A stretch of DNA of 64,000 nucleotides from the NCBI GenBank assembly GCA_029204225.1, contig MU832669.1:1-64000 (forward strand), given 5' to 3'. This document shows positions 46,305-54,340 of the stretch, one piece after another; position 1 is the stretch's first letter; every line of letters starts with the position of its first letter. Position numbers and translations under genes: made by a program. Source of the stretch: Diphasiastrum complanatum (taxonomy: Eukaryota > Streptophyta > Lycopodiopsida > Lycopodiales > Lycopodiaceae). The notes under the pieces were generated by a model that was not told the origin of the DNA, did not search any database, and saw nothing but the letters and a program-made list of their open reading frames with translations.

Positions 46305-49300
46305 GCATTGTGTGGTGTGTGTGAGAGAGACTTGAGTGGGTGTGTTTTTTTTCCTTGTGTGTGAGTAATAACTTATAAATACGTGTGTGTGTGTGTGTGT
46401 GTGCGTATTTGTGTGAGTGATTGATCATTGTTTGTGTGTTGTGAATGTGTGTGTGAGTGATTCATCATTGTTTGTGTATGTGTGAGTGTGTGAGAGTGAT
46501 TCTTTGTGTGTGTGAGACATGTGTGTATGTGCATTGTGTGTGTGTGTGAGTGTGTGTAAGTGTTTTCATGTGTGTGAGTCTCACGAGACTCGAGTGCTTA
46601 GTGTGACTTGTGATTAGGGTGATTGAAGAATCAAGATTTCGAGTTGTGATTGGTCTACCTGGTGCCATGCCAAGGACGAGAGATCCCTTATGGGATCACG
46701 TCATCATTGATGCTACTTACGCGACAATATCTATAAGTCCACCTCTTATGAGATATTGTCGCATCTCTTACACATGTGGCCCTACTCGGATTTGGAACAC
46801 ATTTATATCATCAACGTGGATACAATATAGCCTCTTGCCAGCAGGCACCAACATCATTGGCGGATACATGCAACTGAGCTCAAGCGGAGGAGCATGAGGC
46901 AGGTCCTTCGATGAGAGGTAAATAGGCTCCACTGAAGCCTGAAATTTAAGCTTAGCCAACCCGTACCTGTCGCACCCTTGCAAGCAGTTCGGAGAGCACC
47001 ACAGATGGAGATACCAAAATACGACGGATCATCAGATCATGATCCGATTCCTCCATATCTACGAGCAAGCTTATGAAATCTACAGCGAACGGACTCTTGC
47101 GGAGAAGCTGATGCTATTTCCTATGTCCTTACTTGCAGTGGCTCAGGATTGGTTTTTCAACTTGTCAGAGGAAGAGAGATCCACCTGGAAAGCGGTTAAA
47201 GCAGCTCTCATTACGCGCTTTAAGCCAAGGAAGTTCTTGGAAGACCCGTTTCTCCTACTGAGCAAAGTCAAGATGGGAAAACGAGAAAGGAATGTAAATG
47301 GAATTGCTTACATTACCATAGATTACTTTGACCCAAAAGGTCGAGAGTTGTGTAACCATGGTCATTTATTATATTAGGCCTACTAAACGTAGAGTTAGCT
47401 AAGTTAGTAGGAAATTAACTTGGTAGGGACTCATGGGTCCACTAGGCCTAATTGTGACATTAAGTACCCCAACTTGACATATTGGAGGTACCTTATTCTT
47501 TCTATGTAACTTATAGAAAGTTGGATAGTCAATAGTCAAGTAGTTGGATAGCCAATAGTCATGAAGTTAGATAGTCATCTTGGACTATATATATGTGTGC
47601 ATCCCATTTGTATGAGACACTTTTGTAAGCAATACCGACTATTCTCCTTGGCTGTCCACGAGTTTCTACAAGAGGGTTTCTAGCCATCTCTCTCTTTCTT
47701 TTGAGAATGCTTTGTGTGATTGAATAGTTAAGATCCTGGATCCTTAGGCTTCTATTTCCTACATGGTATCAAAGCCTTTAGGTGATCAGATTGCTTGCAC
47801 GAGGGCGCCCAATAGGAAGCTTAATTCTTCCCCTTTTGGTAGCAAAAAATCATCAAGCTGCTGATTTTTGTAGGAGAAGAATGTGTTCGTCTTCTTATAA
47901 CTTTTTTGCAGGAAATTGCAGGGCACCTTCACCTATTTGAGAGCTAGCAGTAGAGTGCCCATGCTCAAACCAATTGCATGTGATTTTGACTCAATTACAT
48001 GCTGAAAATTTCAGATTTACTTCTTTGTAAGAGGGCACCCATCTACAAATGAAGATACGTGTTTTGGACACATTTCTTGCTGAATTTCCTTGTTGGTGAG
48101 CTTGGAGTAGGGCGCTACCATCAACTCTATATGCACATAGTGTGCACTCTTTTTAGCTAAAATTTTCTGGTTTTGGTTTTGGCTTCATTTGAAGTCTACC
48201 TATTTGTGAGCATTCTGTTTTTTGTGCAGAAATCAGCCACCTATTTTATTACTTGTTGAGCAGATTGCATGTGGAGTATTGCAATCTATTGTGCTCATGA
48301 TTTCAGCTTTGAGGTTGCTGCCCTTTGAGTAGATTTTGTCTTGGAAAGTCTATTTCCTATCTACTACAAGCTGATTTTTCTATTATGGCTAAAGAATCGG
48401 AGTCTATTAGTTCTTTATTTAATGAAGATAGGCTGGATGGCACAGACTATTCCTTGTGGTGCTACATGATAAAGAACCTTCTAATTGCTAAAGGTTTGTG
48501 GGAAGTAGTTAATGGTGACGAAGAGAGGTCACCTACCTTGAACAACTACTTCATCATCTACAGAGGTGTCTTCCGATGAGCAAAAGAAGTGGGATCGATG
48601 AGATGCACAAGCACATTCCGTCATTGCATTATCAGTGAAGAGATCTATCCTTCCTCATATTAGATCATGCAAGACTTCCAAAAGTGCTTGGGAGACTCTT
48701 GTCAAGATGTTTCAAGTAAAGAATGCGGCAAAAGTCGTATATCTTCGAAATCAACTTTCTATCTTGAAGATGCAAGAAGGTGATTTGCTTACAAACCACT
48801 TGACGAAGATCAAGGATCTTCGAGAGGAGCTTCTTAGTATTGATGAGGTGATTGAGAACTCACAATTTGTATCTATTACTCTCAACTCTCTTCCTAATTC
48901 TTACCTTCTATTTGTGTCATCATTGAGCATTTCTCTTAGGGGACAACAAATCTCCTTCGACGAACTTGTTGGCTTACTTGTTCAAGAAGAACAAACAAGG
49001 ATCAACTTTGGTGAACAAGAAGATCAAGCTTTCTTTGCAAAAGGCAAAGGCAAAGGCAAGTGGAAAGGGAAGCCTTCTTTCAAAACTTCCAAAAATAATA
49101 AAAAATCTAAGGAAGCTCAAGATCAAGGCTCCAAGAAGAAGGGTAATTGCCACTATTGCAAGAAGTTTGGGCATCACATCCAAGAATGTAGGAAGAGGCT
49201 TTCAAAGGAAAAAGAGAAAGGTAACGATACAAGTACCGCAATCATTACTTTGGAACAACAATTTGAAAAGGAGGATAATCTTTTCAATAATGATTATGCT

Positions 49301-51290
49301 TTTGTCACTAATAATCTCATCTCTCCTAAAGACGAGATTTCTGCCACTTCAAATCTTGCTGGTTTTTCAGCAGAAAACAGCTCATCTTCAGCTTTACAAG
49401 TTGCTGTTTTTTCATCTATTGATTGGGTGATTGATAGCGGTGCCACACGCCATATGACTTATCACAAAGAAGTCTTCACAAAGCTTGTAAAAGTGCATGA
49501 TGGAAGCAAAGTTCAAGGTGTTGATAACACCTCTTATCCTATCAAAGGTATTGGAATGATCCCCATTATCTTACCCAATGGTGAGGAGAAGTACATTTGT
49601 AATGTACTTTATGTTTCAAAATCAAAAAGAATCTCATTTCGGTCTCTACAATTATGAACCAAGGATTGGTTGTGGAATTCAAAGAAGACAAATGTCTTAT
49701 CAAAGACCCAAGAGATCTCTTATGATCATTGCTTCGGGAACATTACATGGTGGATTGTTCCTTATGGATACCTATGAGCGAAGAGCTTCATCATCTTTTT
49801 GTCTTGTTGCATCAAGTTCACATTCTTTGGAGTTGGCTGAATTATGGCATGCTAGGTTTGGACATCTCAACTTTGCTAGCTTGAAGATGTTGAAGAGATT
49901 CAATATGGTTGAAGACATTCCTAATATTGAACATCCCGAAGGACATGTATGCGAAGGATGCATACTTGGAAAATTTCAAAGGCAAGCTTACATTTACTTT
50001 ACTTTATGCATAAGCAGGCCTTGGGCCCTTTTTTATTCATTAGTGACACTTAGACTAGTTGGCCTTTGGCCTTATTATTCATTATTAGGCCATTTGGACA
50101 TATTACTGGAGAGTGGGGGCCTTCTTGGAGGGCGCACTATTTTCTCTCCCAGTTGGGCCCTAGCCACCGGAATCTTCCTTTTAGGGCTTCCTCTTGGCTA
50201 TAAGTAGGGAAACAGTTATGGACTGGACTCATTACATTCGCCGCGTCCATTTACATTTACTTTACTTTATGCATAAGCAGGCCTTGGGCCCTTTTTTATT
50301 CATTAGTGAATGTAATCAAATTTCAATTACCAGGCAAGGCTCAAGCCTCAATTCTACCCGATCGTGCAACAAACTCGTGATGCAAGAGGCCATATATATC
50401 CTCCTCCTCTGACTTAGGTGGTAATTTAGGAACCTTGGTGATGTCGATCTCGGTAGGGTTTATCTAAAGCTTAAACAATTCACATATCCAAAACTAATCA
50501 TTCACTCATGTCACATGTGACACAAATTCACAATTACAAATGGTTCATGAATCATCAAACTTCAAACTAGTCAACTTTCAACTTTCAAGGCTTCAAGTAC
50601 CAAGATTCAAGTGATAAGCTTCAACACTAAGCACTTAAGACTCAAGTTCAAGCTCAAGCCTCAAATACAAAGTTTAAACGATTAGTATTCAATCCGCATG
50701 GGTTCTTTGGCCTCCCTCATATTATCTAGAAGGCGTGGGTTTGAATGCACAAACACTAGCCTTTCTAATTGCTCTGTGGAGAGCCAGTTTCTCTTCTTGG
50801 TGTGTATGAGGGAGTAATTGCTCCAGTCCTCTCACAAGCTGCTATAATGCAGTCCTGTGAGAGGACTCTCAATGCAACGTGTTGTAGCCTAGGGGTGCAC
50901 CCTCCATACTTGTCCCACCAAGAAATTGGCCTCAAGTGGCCGAATCGATCCTGTTTCATGGCCCTCTGATATGTGAAGCGGTCTCTCCGAAAAATCATGA
51001 GCTCATCGTTGCAGGCTCGCTGCTCTAGTACGACCCTTTGGAGGTATTCAAACCACCCATCCTCAAGCTCATGTCATGGAATTGCTCTGGCCCAGCTCCT
51101 AACTCCTAACTTCTAACTCCTAAGTCTCAAGTTTGAACGCCTAACTCCTAACTCTCCTAACTTCTAACACTCCTCTCACCTCTATTACCTAAGTTATAAC
51201 TCTAAACTCTAGCACTCATGAGGCCTAACAACTCTACTAAAGTCTAACTAAAACTAAATTCACAATTTCACACAGACACCTCTGCCTAAA

Positions 51291-51327
<37 letters not shown>

Positions 51328-54300
51328 CTTCCTCCTATTCTCTCTCCAAGACTCTCCTAACTCCCAGCTCTGGCGTCTCTCCTTCATTCACCTAATAGTA
51401 GTGGCTAATACTGCTAAACGCCAAGTTCTAACTTCTCCTAACTCCTATTCTTTTTTCTCTCCTTCAAAGTGCATTTAACAATCAAGATTAACCTAAGTTC
51501 TAACACATTGCACATTCACCATAAATGCCATTTCCTCTCTCCTCTCTCCTCTAGGCTCTCTTTTCTCTCCTCTCCTTACCTTTGTCCTCTCTCTCCTGAA
51601 GTTTCTCCCTTTGAAAGAGGTGCAAAAAGAGAGAAACTGAATCGATTGAATCGGGGTCCGGGTTGTAGTAAGAAAATTTCTAGTCCTGATTCTTTTTTAT
51701 TCGAATCGAGACTTGACAATTCTTTGACAAATTGCGATTCGTCAGCCAATGAATCTCAATTCATGGAAACACTAACTAGAAACGACGCCTCGGTTAAGTA
51801 ATGTGGTCGGGATGAGAAAGTGTATCAACAACATGAATTAGTAGCTCAGATTCAAGATCCTCAATGTCACAAGTGTGTTGGGATTTTAATGTCTCAATGG
51901 CTGCTAGTGCCATTTCAAAAGTAAAATAGGAAAATTCAGAGGGATGAGGAGAAATGTATAGAGTATGACATAATTGGTGCAGGTCTGTACGTTTGACAGG
52001 ATGGGAGGAGCATGTGGAATGAACTCACGTCCAAAAGCTCCTAAAGAGGAGTTGAAGAGAAGACTAGTAGTAAGGGATAAGAGGGATGGAGGAGGGTGAT
52101 CCCATGAGGTAATCCACGACGTTGTGACCACCACTATGAGGGTGACATGTGAACCCTGCAAAATCTAGCCAACAAGATAGGCCACTATAGATGGCTAGCT
52201 CATGTGCTTCTCCAAGCTACAAGAAGTAACCCCCATAAGAAGTGGTAGGACCCAATACGTCGGTAAAAGCCCCGGTGACTCCTAACTCGTTGGAATCAAG
52301 GTGTAGATGCATAGCTGATTAGTAACTAAGTGAAAGTCAACCTGGCGGGAAGTGGTCCTAGCATTGAGTCACCTTTGAGAAAGATGTATCCCCTCTCTGA
52401 GTATCGAATAGTATTTACTGATAAATCACTATATGGGGAGCCAGTACTCTCAACGAAGGAGGTCTTAGGAGGGAAGTAACATATCGCAAAAGAGAGATCT
52501 TGGTCAAAACCAAGACAGTCTTGAGATACGAAACTAGAGAAATCATGCATGCTCATCCTAATTAATCCCTGAAAAGGCATGCAACTCAACTAGAACCTTG
52601 ACTACTCGAAGATCTTGTCTCCTCTCTATATGCTGAAGCCCATCTGAAACCCTGGAACACTGGCACGTTGACTGTCACGAGTCTCTGTGAATAATAGAAT
52701 ATCACCCTAAGAAATGAAATCAATCAAGTCCTCTACAAATGATGATGAATGGATGCCATCACAATTGAACACTCCGATATGCAATCGGTGTGGATGGGGC
52801 TGCGGGCTGCTCCTACGCCCAAGAACCCCAACTTCCTCGGCAATGGGGGTAGATAGACTATGATCCAAGTATCTAACCTGGCCATCCCGATAAAACACAA
52901 ATCTGCCCGATGCCTTAGCCTCCTGAAATTTTCTTCTTCGTTCCTCCACTTGGATATGTGTAAGGTGATCATCCAGGAAAAGTTGCGTGCCTTTCAATTT
53001 GGGTTTGAGCCTCAATACTTTTACTCATTCCTCTTTGGATTTGAAACGAATGATGAGGGTAGTATTGTCTTTCTGGTTCACCAGGCATTATCCAGAGAGA
53101 GAGAGAGAGAAATAGTTTCAGCTATCATGTAGGCTAACTAGCCTCCAACACCTGACTGTGTGCCTGTTATACTTTCAGAATGATAACCTCTCTATAGAAG
53201 CAGTCCCTTGCTGTCCTGTGCTTCCAGTTCCAAGTATAATGACAACCAAGTTCTGGGATGCCTTAAGCACTGTATCTATAGATGAAGATGATGCTTATCC
53301 TGTGGACAGGCTCTCAAAAACACGGTAAGCTATTTTCCTGGATGATCAAAAGTTGTAGGGTCGTGTTTCAGGAAGCTGAGGTCATTTTCGTGGGGATGTG
53401 TCCATTTGTCATCTTTCTTTCTTACAAGTTGCTTAACAGAAAACTTCTTGTAGGCAATGTGGATTAGATATTTATTTGTATTATTGTTTAAACAACGAAC
53501 AAGATTAACCCTACTAGGGGTAGCTTAGTTTTCTTGAGAAGTGTTCATTCTTACGTTCTTGAGGAGATAATGAATAAAGACTTTGATATTGCTGTGAATT
53601 GTTGCTGGAATAAACCAGGAGCTTCTTGTCTTGAGCTCTGCACTTTGATTCTATAATGCAGGCCTGGGTTTTCTGGTCGCTTACAAATGTTTTTGCAACA
53701 AGAAAACAATCAGCGACTTCATCTTGGAAAGTTTCTTCAACAAGGGCAACAAGTTCCTGGTGATTTTTGTCATTTAGTAAACATGTATCTGTGACTTACT
53801 AAACTAACTAGCTATATAGATTGCTTGACTGGTTTTCATTGCTGATGACTCAAGCTAACTCTATCACAGCTTACAAATGTCGCATGATTTTCTTTAGCTT
53901 TATAGGTGACATTGAAAATCAATTATGACGTTGAAGGATAGGAATCTTTTCCTGTAGCATAGATTGTTCTTAGAAAGTTATAAGGTAATTGCCCATGTTC
54001 TCTTATTCTTGCATTTTTGTTTGAGAAGCGGCATCGGGCTATCTGTATCTGAAAATCTTGGAAAAGAGCTTAGAGGCCCGCTTGACTACATGCAAATGTG
54101 AGATGCTGCATAATTCAAGAGTAAGGGTTTCACTTGGTCTGAATGTCCTATTGCCAATACTCTCCTGCCTTATGCAATTCTAACTCTCAACAATTTTTTT
54201 CTTCAGAGTTGGCCTACTCCTACAATATCAGAAGCGGATTTTCAAAGGAGCACTCCTATTGTTACAGCAATTTTTAACACGAGGGTGAATAGCGAGCTTG

Positions 54301-54340
54301 AGCTTGATGTTGGTCGAAGTGTTCAAGTTTCTTTTCCTTG
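30267..54340 (+). CDS. Unrecognised spliced host gene, eight exons visible, 16.5-kb intron
   Basis: Exons at 30267-30382, 30656-30872, 36177-36463, 36548-36688, 53179-53324, 53662-53759, 54026-54120 and 54207-54340 are bounded by AG/GT and join with consistent phases (0,1,0,0,2,1,0,2). The product is about 410 residues so far and probably continues past this point. The N-terminal half is polar and Ser/Glu-rich, with a basic patch (KRKTKGRQTKIGGRKR). It has two similar words, MAHRLQQLIEE and MEHLQSLIEDD. The C-terminal half looks folded (GYLYLKILEKSLEARL, then IFNTRVNSELELDVGRSVQV). I do not recognise the family. The first exon is the least certain; ATG at 30329 is a possible start. Confidence 0.7.
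30656..30872 (+). CDS. Host gene exon
   Basis: Preceded by tgagcag and followed by gtactt. It encodes a Glu/Ser-rich segment (SVERSEQVFRNIEKKNRRVE) and ends SSRGKRHK in phase 1. Confidence 0.65.
30873..36176 (+). other. 5.3-kb intron of the host gene
   Basis: No intact element was recognised. There are repeated AT-rich stretches and short chance ORFs. From 34900 to 35110 it is strongly A-rich. Words such as gtgctcaag and caatggat repeat at 35180-35330. Old, decayed elements are likely but unnamed. Confidence 0.45.
36177..36463 (+). CDS. Host gene exon
   Basis: Preceded by tcgtgcag and followed by gtatct. It begins AQGGKNKPHFAFKPSK and contains both LQ(Q/S)LIE(E/D) words. The joined phases are exact: 1 + 287 bases. 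Confidence 0.72.
36548..36688 (+). CDS. Host gene exon with basic patch
   Basis: Preceded by tcatcag and followed by gttcgg. It encodes DVLKRKTKGRQTKIGGRKRA, then an acidic run (LLEEENDGEFKDD). The basic patch could be a nuclear signal, by inference. Confidence 0.72.
37117..37735 (-). pseudogene. hAT-like transposase C-terminal tail (copy 3)
   Basis: Minus-strand segments encode HDEIDVAKVPDLPPR (about 37715-37660) and, after an intron-like gap, the acidic tail SAKETSDSEEYVDEEEDKAD then HVTEEPPSRARRV (37262-37117). The first segment matches INPTEIDITKVPKLPPK in the 50.4-kb copy, so both come from one family. Only the C-terminal tail remains. Confidence 0.65.
37926..39121 (-). pseudogene. LINE copy B1, RT fragment
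   Basis: It starts at the (GA)n tract on its right and reads RT segments on the minus strand: FVDFKKAFDSV (in another frame near 38885), then LLYADDGALVSPTRDGLQRH, WGLRVNISKTKVMVFNTSRA, and the thumb region to 38146. The YADD catalytic pair is kept. The zinc finger and 3' end are missing. It is 5'-truncated exactly where the CT tract of the adjoining LINE ends. Confidence 0.87.
39122..39198 (-). repeat. (CT)n tail of LINE copy B2
   Basis: A continuous GA run on the plus strand. Copy B2 ends in it and copy B1 begins at its other side. Confidence 0.95.
39203..39240 (-). terminator. 3' stem-loop of LINE copy B2
   Basis: The minus strand reads GTCTTATACGCC-TTTT-GGCATGGAAAAGAC (in two arms), then AATAAA and the CT run. 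It matches copies A and C. Confidence 0.75.
39401..40360 (-). CDS. LINE ORF1 protein with coiled coil and RRM-like core
   Basis: The 319-residue intact frame begins MPRRKGALALPS. Residues 13-60 are Ser/Pro-rich. Residues 85-155 look like a coiled coil (LSSLEAMIQAVQSHLQKLDS). RSWADVLKGPN follows at 159-169. Residues 195-262 resemble the RRM-like core of L1 ORF1p (ALNVRVRGI, then GTLVIRFASATSRHEVL), and 263-300 its C-terminal domain (TIYLDEDLTYIQVQERKKAK). Such proteins bind LINE RNA as trimers. Many plant L1 ORF1 proteins have a CCHC knuckle instead; none is seen here. Since the frame is open, this copy may be young or still translated. Confidence 0.82.
   Translation of the reverse strand: MPRRKGALALPSNAASSSSSASSSSSISDPPSPSPSIPVAIPISPTNPILANSESIIADPLTPNTPEEESLLPPAFMISVIRAYQLRSYEYLNNHQVKLSSLEAMIQAVQSHLQKLDSSIDDLKKEVAAIKIEASSHSTTSAKIQQLESHVEQHHTAVRSWADVLKGPNIVVPPPPPSFSSATFTESRLRAQKALNVRVRGITNSHDAVGEAKKFLEESLQHHHKDMDTAWRPKKDSGTLVIRFASATSRHEVLRKRSTLRGTTIYLDEDLTYIQVQERKKAKQEAITNGKRLIYRDGIIRFVDIKPIAINEISNIVQS
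40380..40737 (-). repeat. LINE 5' monomer repeats
   Basis: The block 'gctcaggtgtaggg...gtagagcgtggaagtagatccaag.atcgctggtgggg.aggatcg.tggagcagaaggca' occurs twice on the plus strand (from about 40407 and 40544) with a partial third. Tandem 5' monomers act as internal promoters in some LINEs; that role here is inference. Confidence 0.7.
40738..40793 (-). repeat. (CT)n tail of LINE copy C
   Basis: A GA run on the plus strand, following the stem-loop and AATAAA of copy C (40795-40832). The 5' end of copy B2 lies against its other side. Confidence 0.95.
41244..42894 (-). pseudogene. LINE RT fragments and C-terminal zinc finger (copy C)
   Basis: Minus-strand pieces: the linker PGRPKTIWASLAFPSKPHKG and RPLHPPWYDVECCSLH, the RT opening IKRMKSHNARDIEDLESELL, and the finger WICQLCSLGKVEFEGHFIFR then CPTSYEIRGRYY. 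The YADD core is not seen; the sequence between 42140 and 41690 is too broken. The pieces agree with copy A in order and words. Confidence 0.8.
42976..43695 (-). pseudogene. LINE ORF1, frameshifted (copy C)
   Basis: The first frame starts MAPKKKGGAPPPS. A second, overlapping frame (43624-42998) carries the coiled-coil region: FIRNKILSLEKQLHFFEMAD, VKERVEQLEQENVYLKQRIA and ISCLEKQVEETKTWAALFKP. This matches the SWADVLKGPN region of the ORF1 at 39.4-40.4 kb. The RRM-like core is missing. The shared order supports membership of one LINE family. Confidence 0.75.
43700..44060 (-). repeat. Tandem repeats at the 5' end of LINE copy C
   Basis: Units such as catcggggcagatcagcgc and cagagagag repeat with variation. 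This stretch lies just before ORF1 of copy C and probably is its 5' untranslated region, though it differs from the copy B2 monomers. Confidence 0.55.
44061..46200. other. Unassigned intron sequence
   Basis: No recognisable protein. The words ccatcgcacttcag recur at 45239, 45279 and 45340. A short plus frame, ATGGCAGCAGTAGAGAAGCC at about 45867, stops after about 22 codons. An inverted cattggt/accaatg pair near 46131 and 46182 is too weak to call a MITE. Confidence 0.4.
46205..46610 (+). repeat. (GA)n and (GT)n microsatellite before hAT copy 2
   Basis: A GA run at 46241-46301 is followed by irregular gtgtgtgaga tracts to about 46575. The same kind of tract precedes BED copy 1 in element sense, so it may be part of the element's 5' end. 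Confidence 0.9.
46660..46897 (+). pseudogene. hAT-like BED finger exon, degenerate (copy 2)
   Basis: It reads MPRTRDPLWDHVIIDATY, then a finger that keeps the first Cys region but has lost its second Cys and His spacing (RYCRISYTCGPTRIWNTF). It is closely related to the minus-strand BED exon at 16.9-17.0 kb. No DUF659 part follows; a Ty3 gag fragment lies directly downstream. Confidence 0.72.
46984..47314 (+). pseudogene. Ty3 gag fragment
   Basis: The translation shows a Retrotrans_gag core: IYSERTLAEKLMLFPMSLLA, AQDWFFNLSEEERSTWKAVK and ALITRFKPRK. A preceding piece in another frame gives IPKYDGSSDHDPI. It is cut at about 47315 by a copia LTR fragment whose first bases are missing. No Ty3 pol follows, so this is an isolated fragment. 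Confidence 0.85.
47315..47763 (+). repeat. 5' LTR of copia half-element, truncated
   Basis: Shared words with the 6616 LTR include ttactttgacccaaaaggtc and aaccatgg near the start, and the ending tttcctaca. A TATATATATG box occurs near 47588. Confidence 0.8.
47315..49987 (+). mobile_element. Copia element 5' half
   Basis: It consists of an LTR lacking about 35 bp of its start (47315-47763), the primer site TGGTATCAAAGCC (47764-47776), a leader, gag, protease and GAG-pre-integrase. It then stops at 49987, where a Ty3-type LTR fragment begins. Its LTR and primer variant match the outer element at 6.6-13.2 kb. Confidence 0.87.
48384..50000 (+). pseudogene. Copia gag, protease and GAG-pre-integrase
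   Basis: Gag begins MAKESESISSLFNEDRLDGT, with YSLWCYMIKNLLIAKGLWEV. A frameshift near 48560 and a stop near 48600 follow. The longer frame, 48635-49657, has the UBN2-type gag core (KSAWETLVKMFQVKNAAKVV), a Lys-rich run, one CCHC knuckle (CHYCKKFGHHIQEC) and the protease site WVIDSGATRHMTYHKEVF. After another frameshift, 49578-50000 gives the GAG-pre-integrase block LAELWHARFGHLNFASLKML and HVCEGCILGKFQRQ. Integrase and RT are absent. Confidence 0.9.
49988..50309 (+). repeat. Two Ty3-type LTR fragments, joined end to start
   Basis: Fragment one (49988-50208) has the middle of an LTR, ending at a GGCTATAAGTAGGG promoter-like box. Fragment two (50214-50309) has the LTR start AGTTATGGACTGGAC and repeats the ~60 bp 'catttactttactttatgcat...' of fragment one. 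They resemble the 341-bp LTR of the chromovirus at 7.5-11.9 kb. Confidence 0.65.
50380..51070 (-). pseudogene. hAT-like transposase C-terminus, dimerisation domain (copy 4)
   Basis: Minus-strand segments read LQRVVLEQRACNDELMIFRR and then the hAT dimerisation block PISWWDKYGGCTPRLQHVAL with RVLSQ. After a frameshift at the CER motif the other frame reads YSLIHTKKRN and LERLVFVHSN, and after an intron-like gap INPTEIDITKVPKLPPKSEE. This domain pairs hAT transposase subunits. The upstream DUF659 core is not present nearby, so the piece is isolated. Confidence 0.8.
51071..51790. other. Low-complexity stretch
   Basis: Repeats of 'ctaactcctaactcc' (51095-51180 and 51420-51450), a CA run at 51294-51324, and CT-rich sequence at 51530-51600. 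No credible gene. Confidence 0.55.
51791..53113 (-). pseudogene. LINE copy D: ORF1 end, endonuclease remnant, RT start
   Basis: On the minus strand, from a short CT run at 53112, it reads the RRM-like end and C-terminal domain of ORF1 (KGTQLFLDDHLTHIQVEERR). In the same frame it reaches the start of an AP endonuclease-like domain (HIGVFNCDGIHSSSFVEDLI, 52790-52711). Later pieces are FGREFIPHAPP (about 52035) and DIEDLESELL (about 51875). The direct run-on from ORF1 to endonuclease suggests a single long ORF, or a lost stop. It ends before the catalytic RT motifs. Confidence 0.78.
53179..53324 (+). CDS. Host gene exon after the giant intron
   Basis: Preceded by atactttcag and followed by gtaagc, both strong sites. 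It encodes AVPCCPVLPVPSIMTTKFWD and SIDEDDAYPVDRLSK. A LINE remnant ends 66 bp upstream. Confidence 0.75.
53662..53759 (+). CDS. Host gene exon
   Basis: Preceded by ataatgcag and followed by gtgatt. It encodes PGFSGRLQMFLQQENNQRLH and GKFLQQGQQVP. Phases 2 and 1 agree with its neighbours. Confidence 0.75.
54026..54120 (+). CDS. Host gene exon
   Basis: Preceded by tttgag and followed by gtaagg. Read in the joined frame it gives ASGYLYLKILEKSLEARLTT and CKCEMLHNS, a compact segment with a CxC. Confidence 0.72.
54207..54340 (+). CDS. Host gene exon, last visible
   Basis: Preceded by ttttttcttcag and followed by gtaaag. It encodes SWPTPTISEADFQRSTPIVT and IFNTRVNSELELDVGRSVQV, ending in phase 2. 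A further exon is required, but none was found before the window end. Confidence 0.75.

Larger units (their letters stand above)
36689..53178 (+). other. 16.5-kb intron of the host gene, filled with mobile elements
   Basis: Exon phases before and after are both 0, so removing this block keeps the frame. It contains two hAT pieces, a BED remnant, four minus-strand LINE copies, a plus-strand copia 5' half and Ty3 LTR fragments. The LINEs and two hAT pieces oppose the gene; the copia and Ty3 pieces share its strand. Confidence 0.65.
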
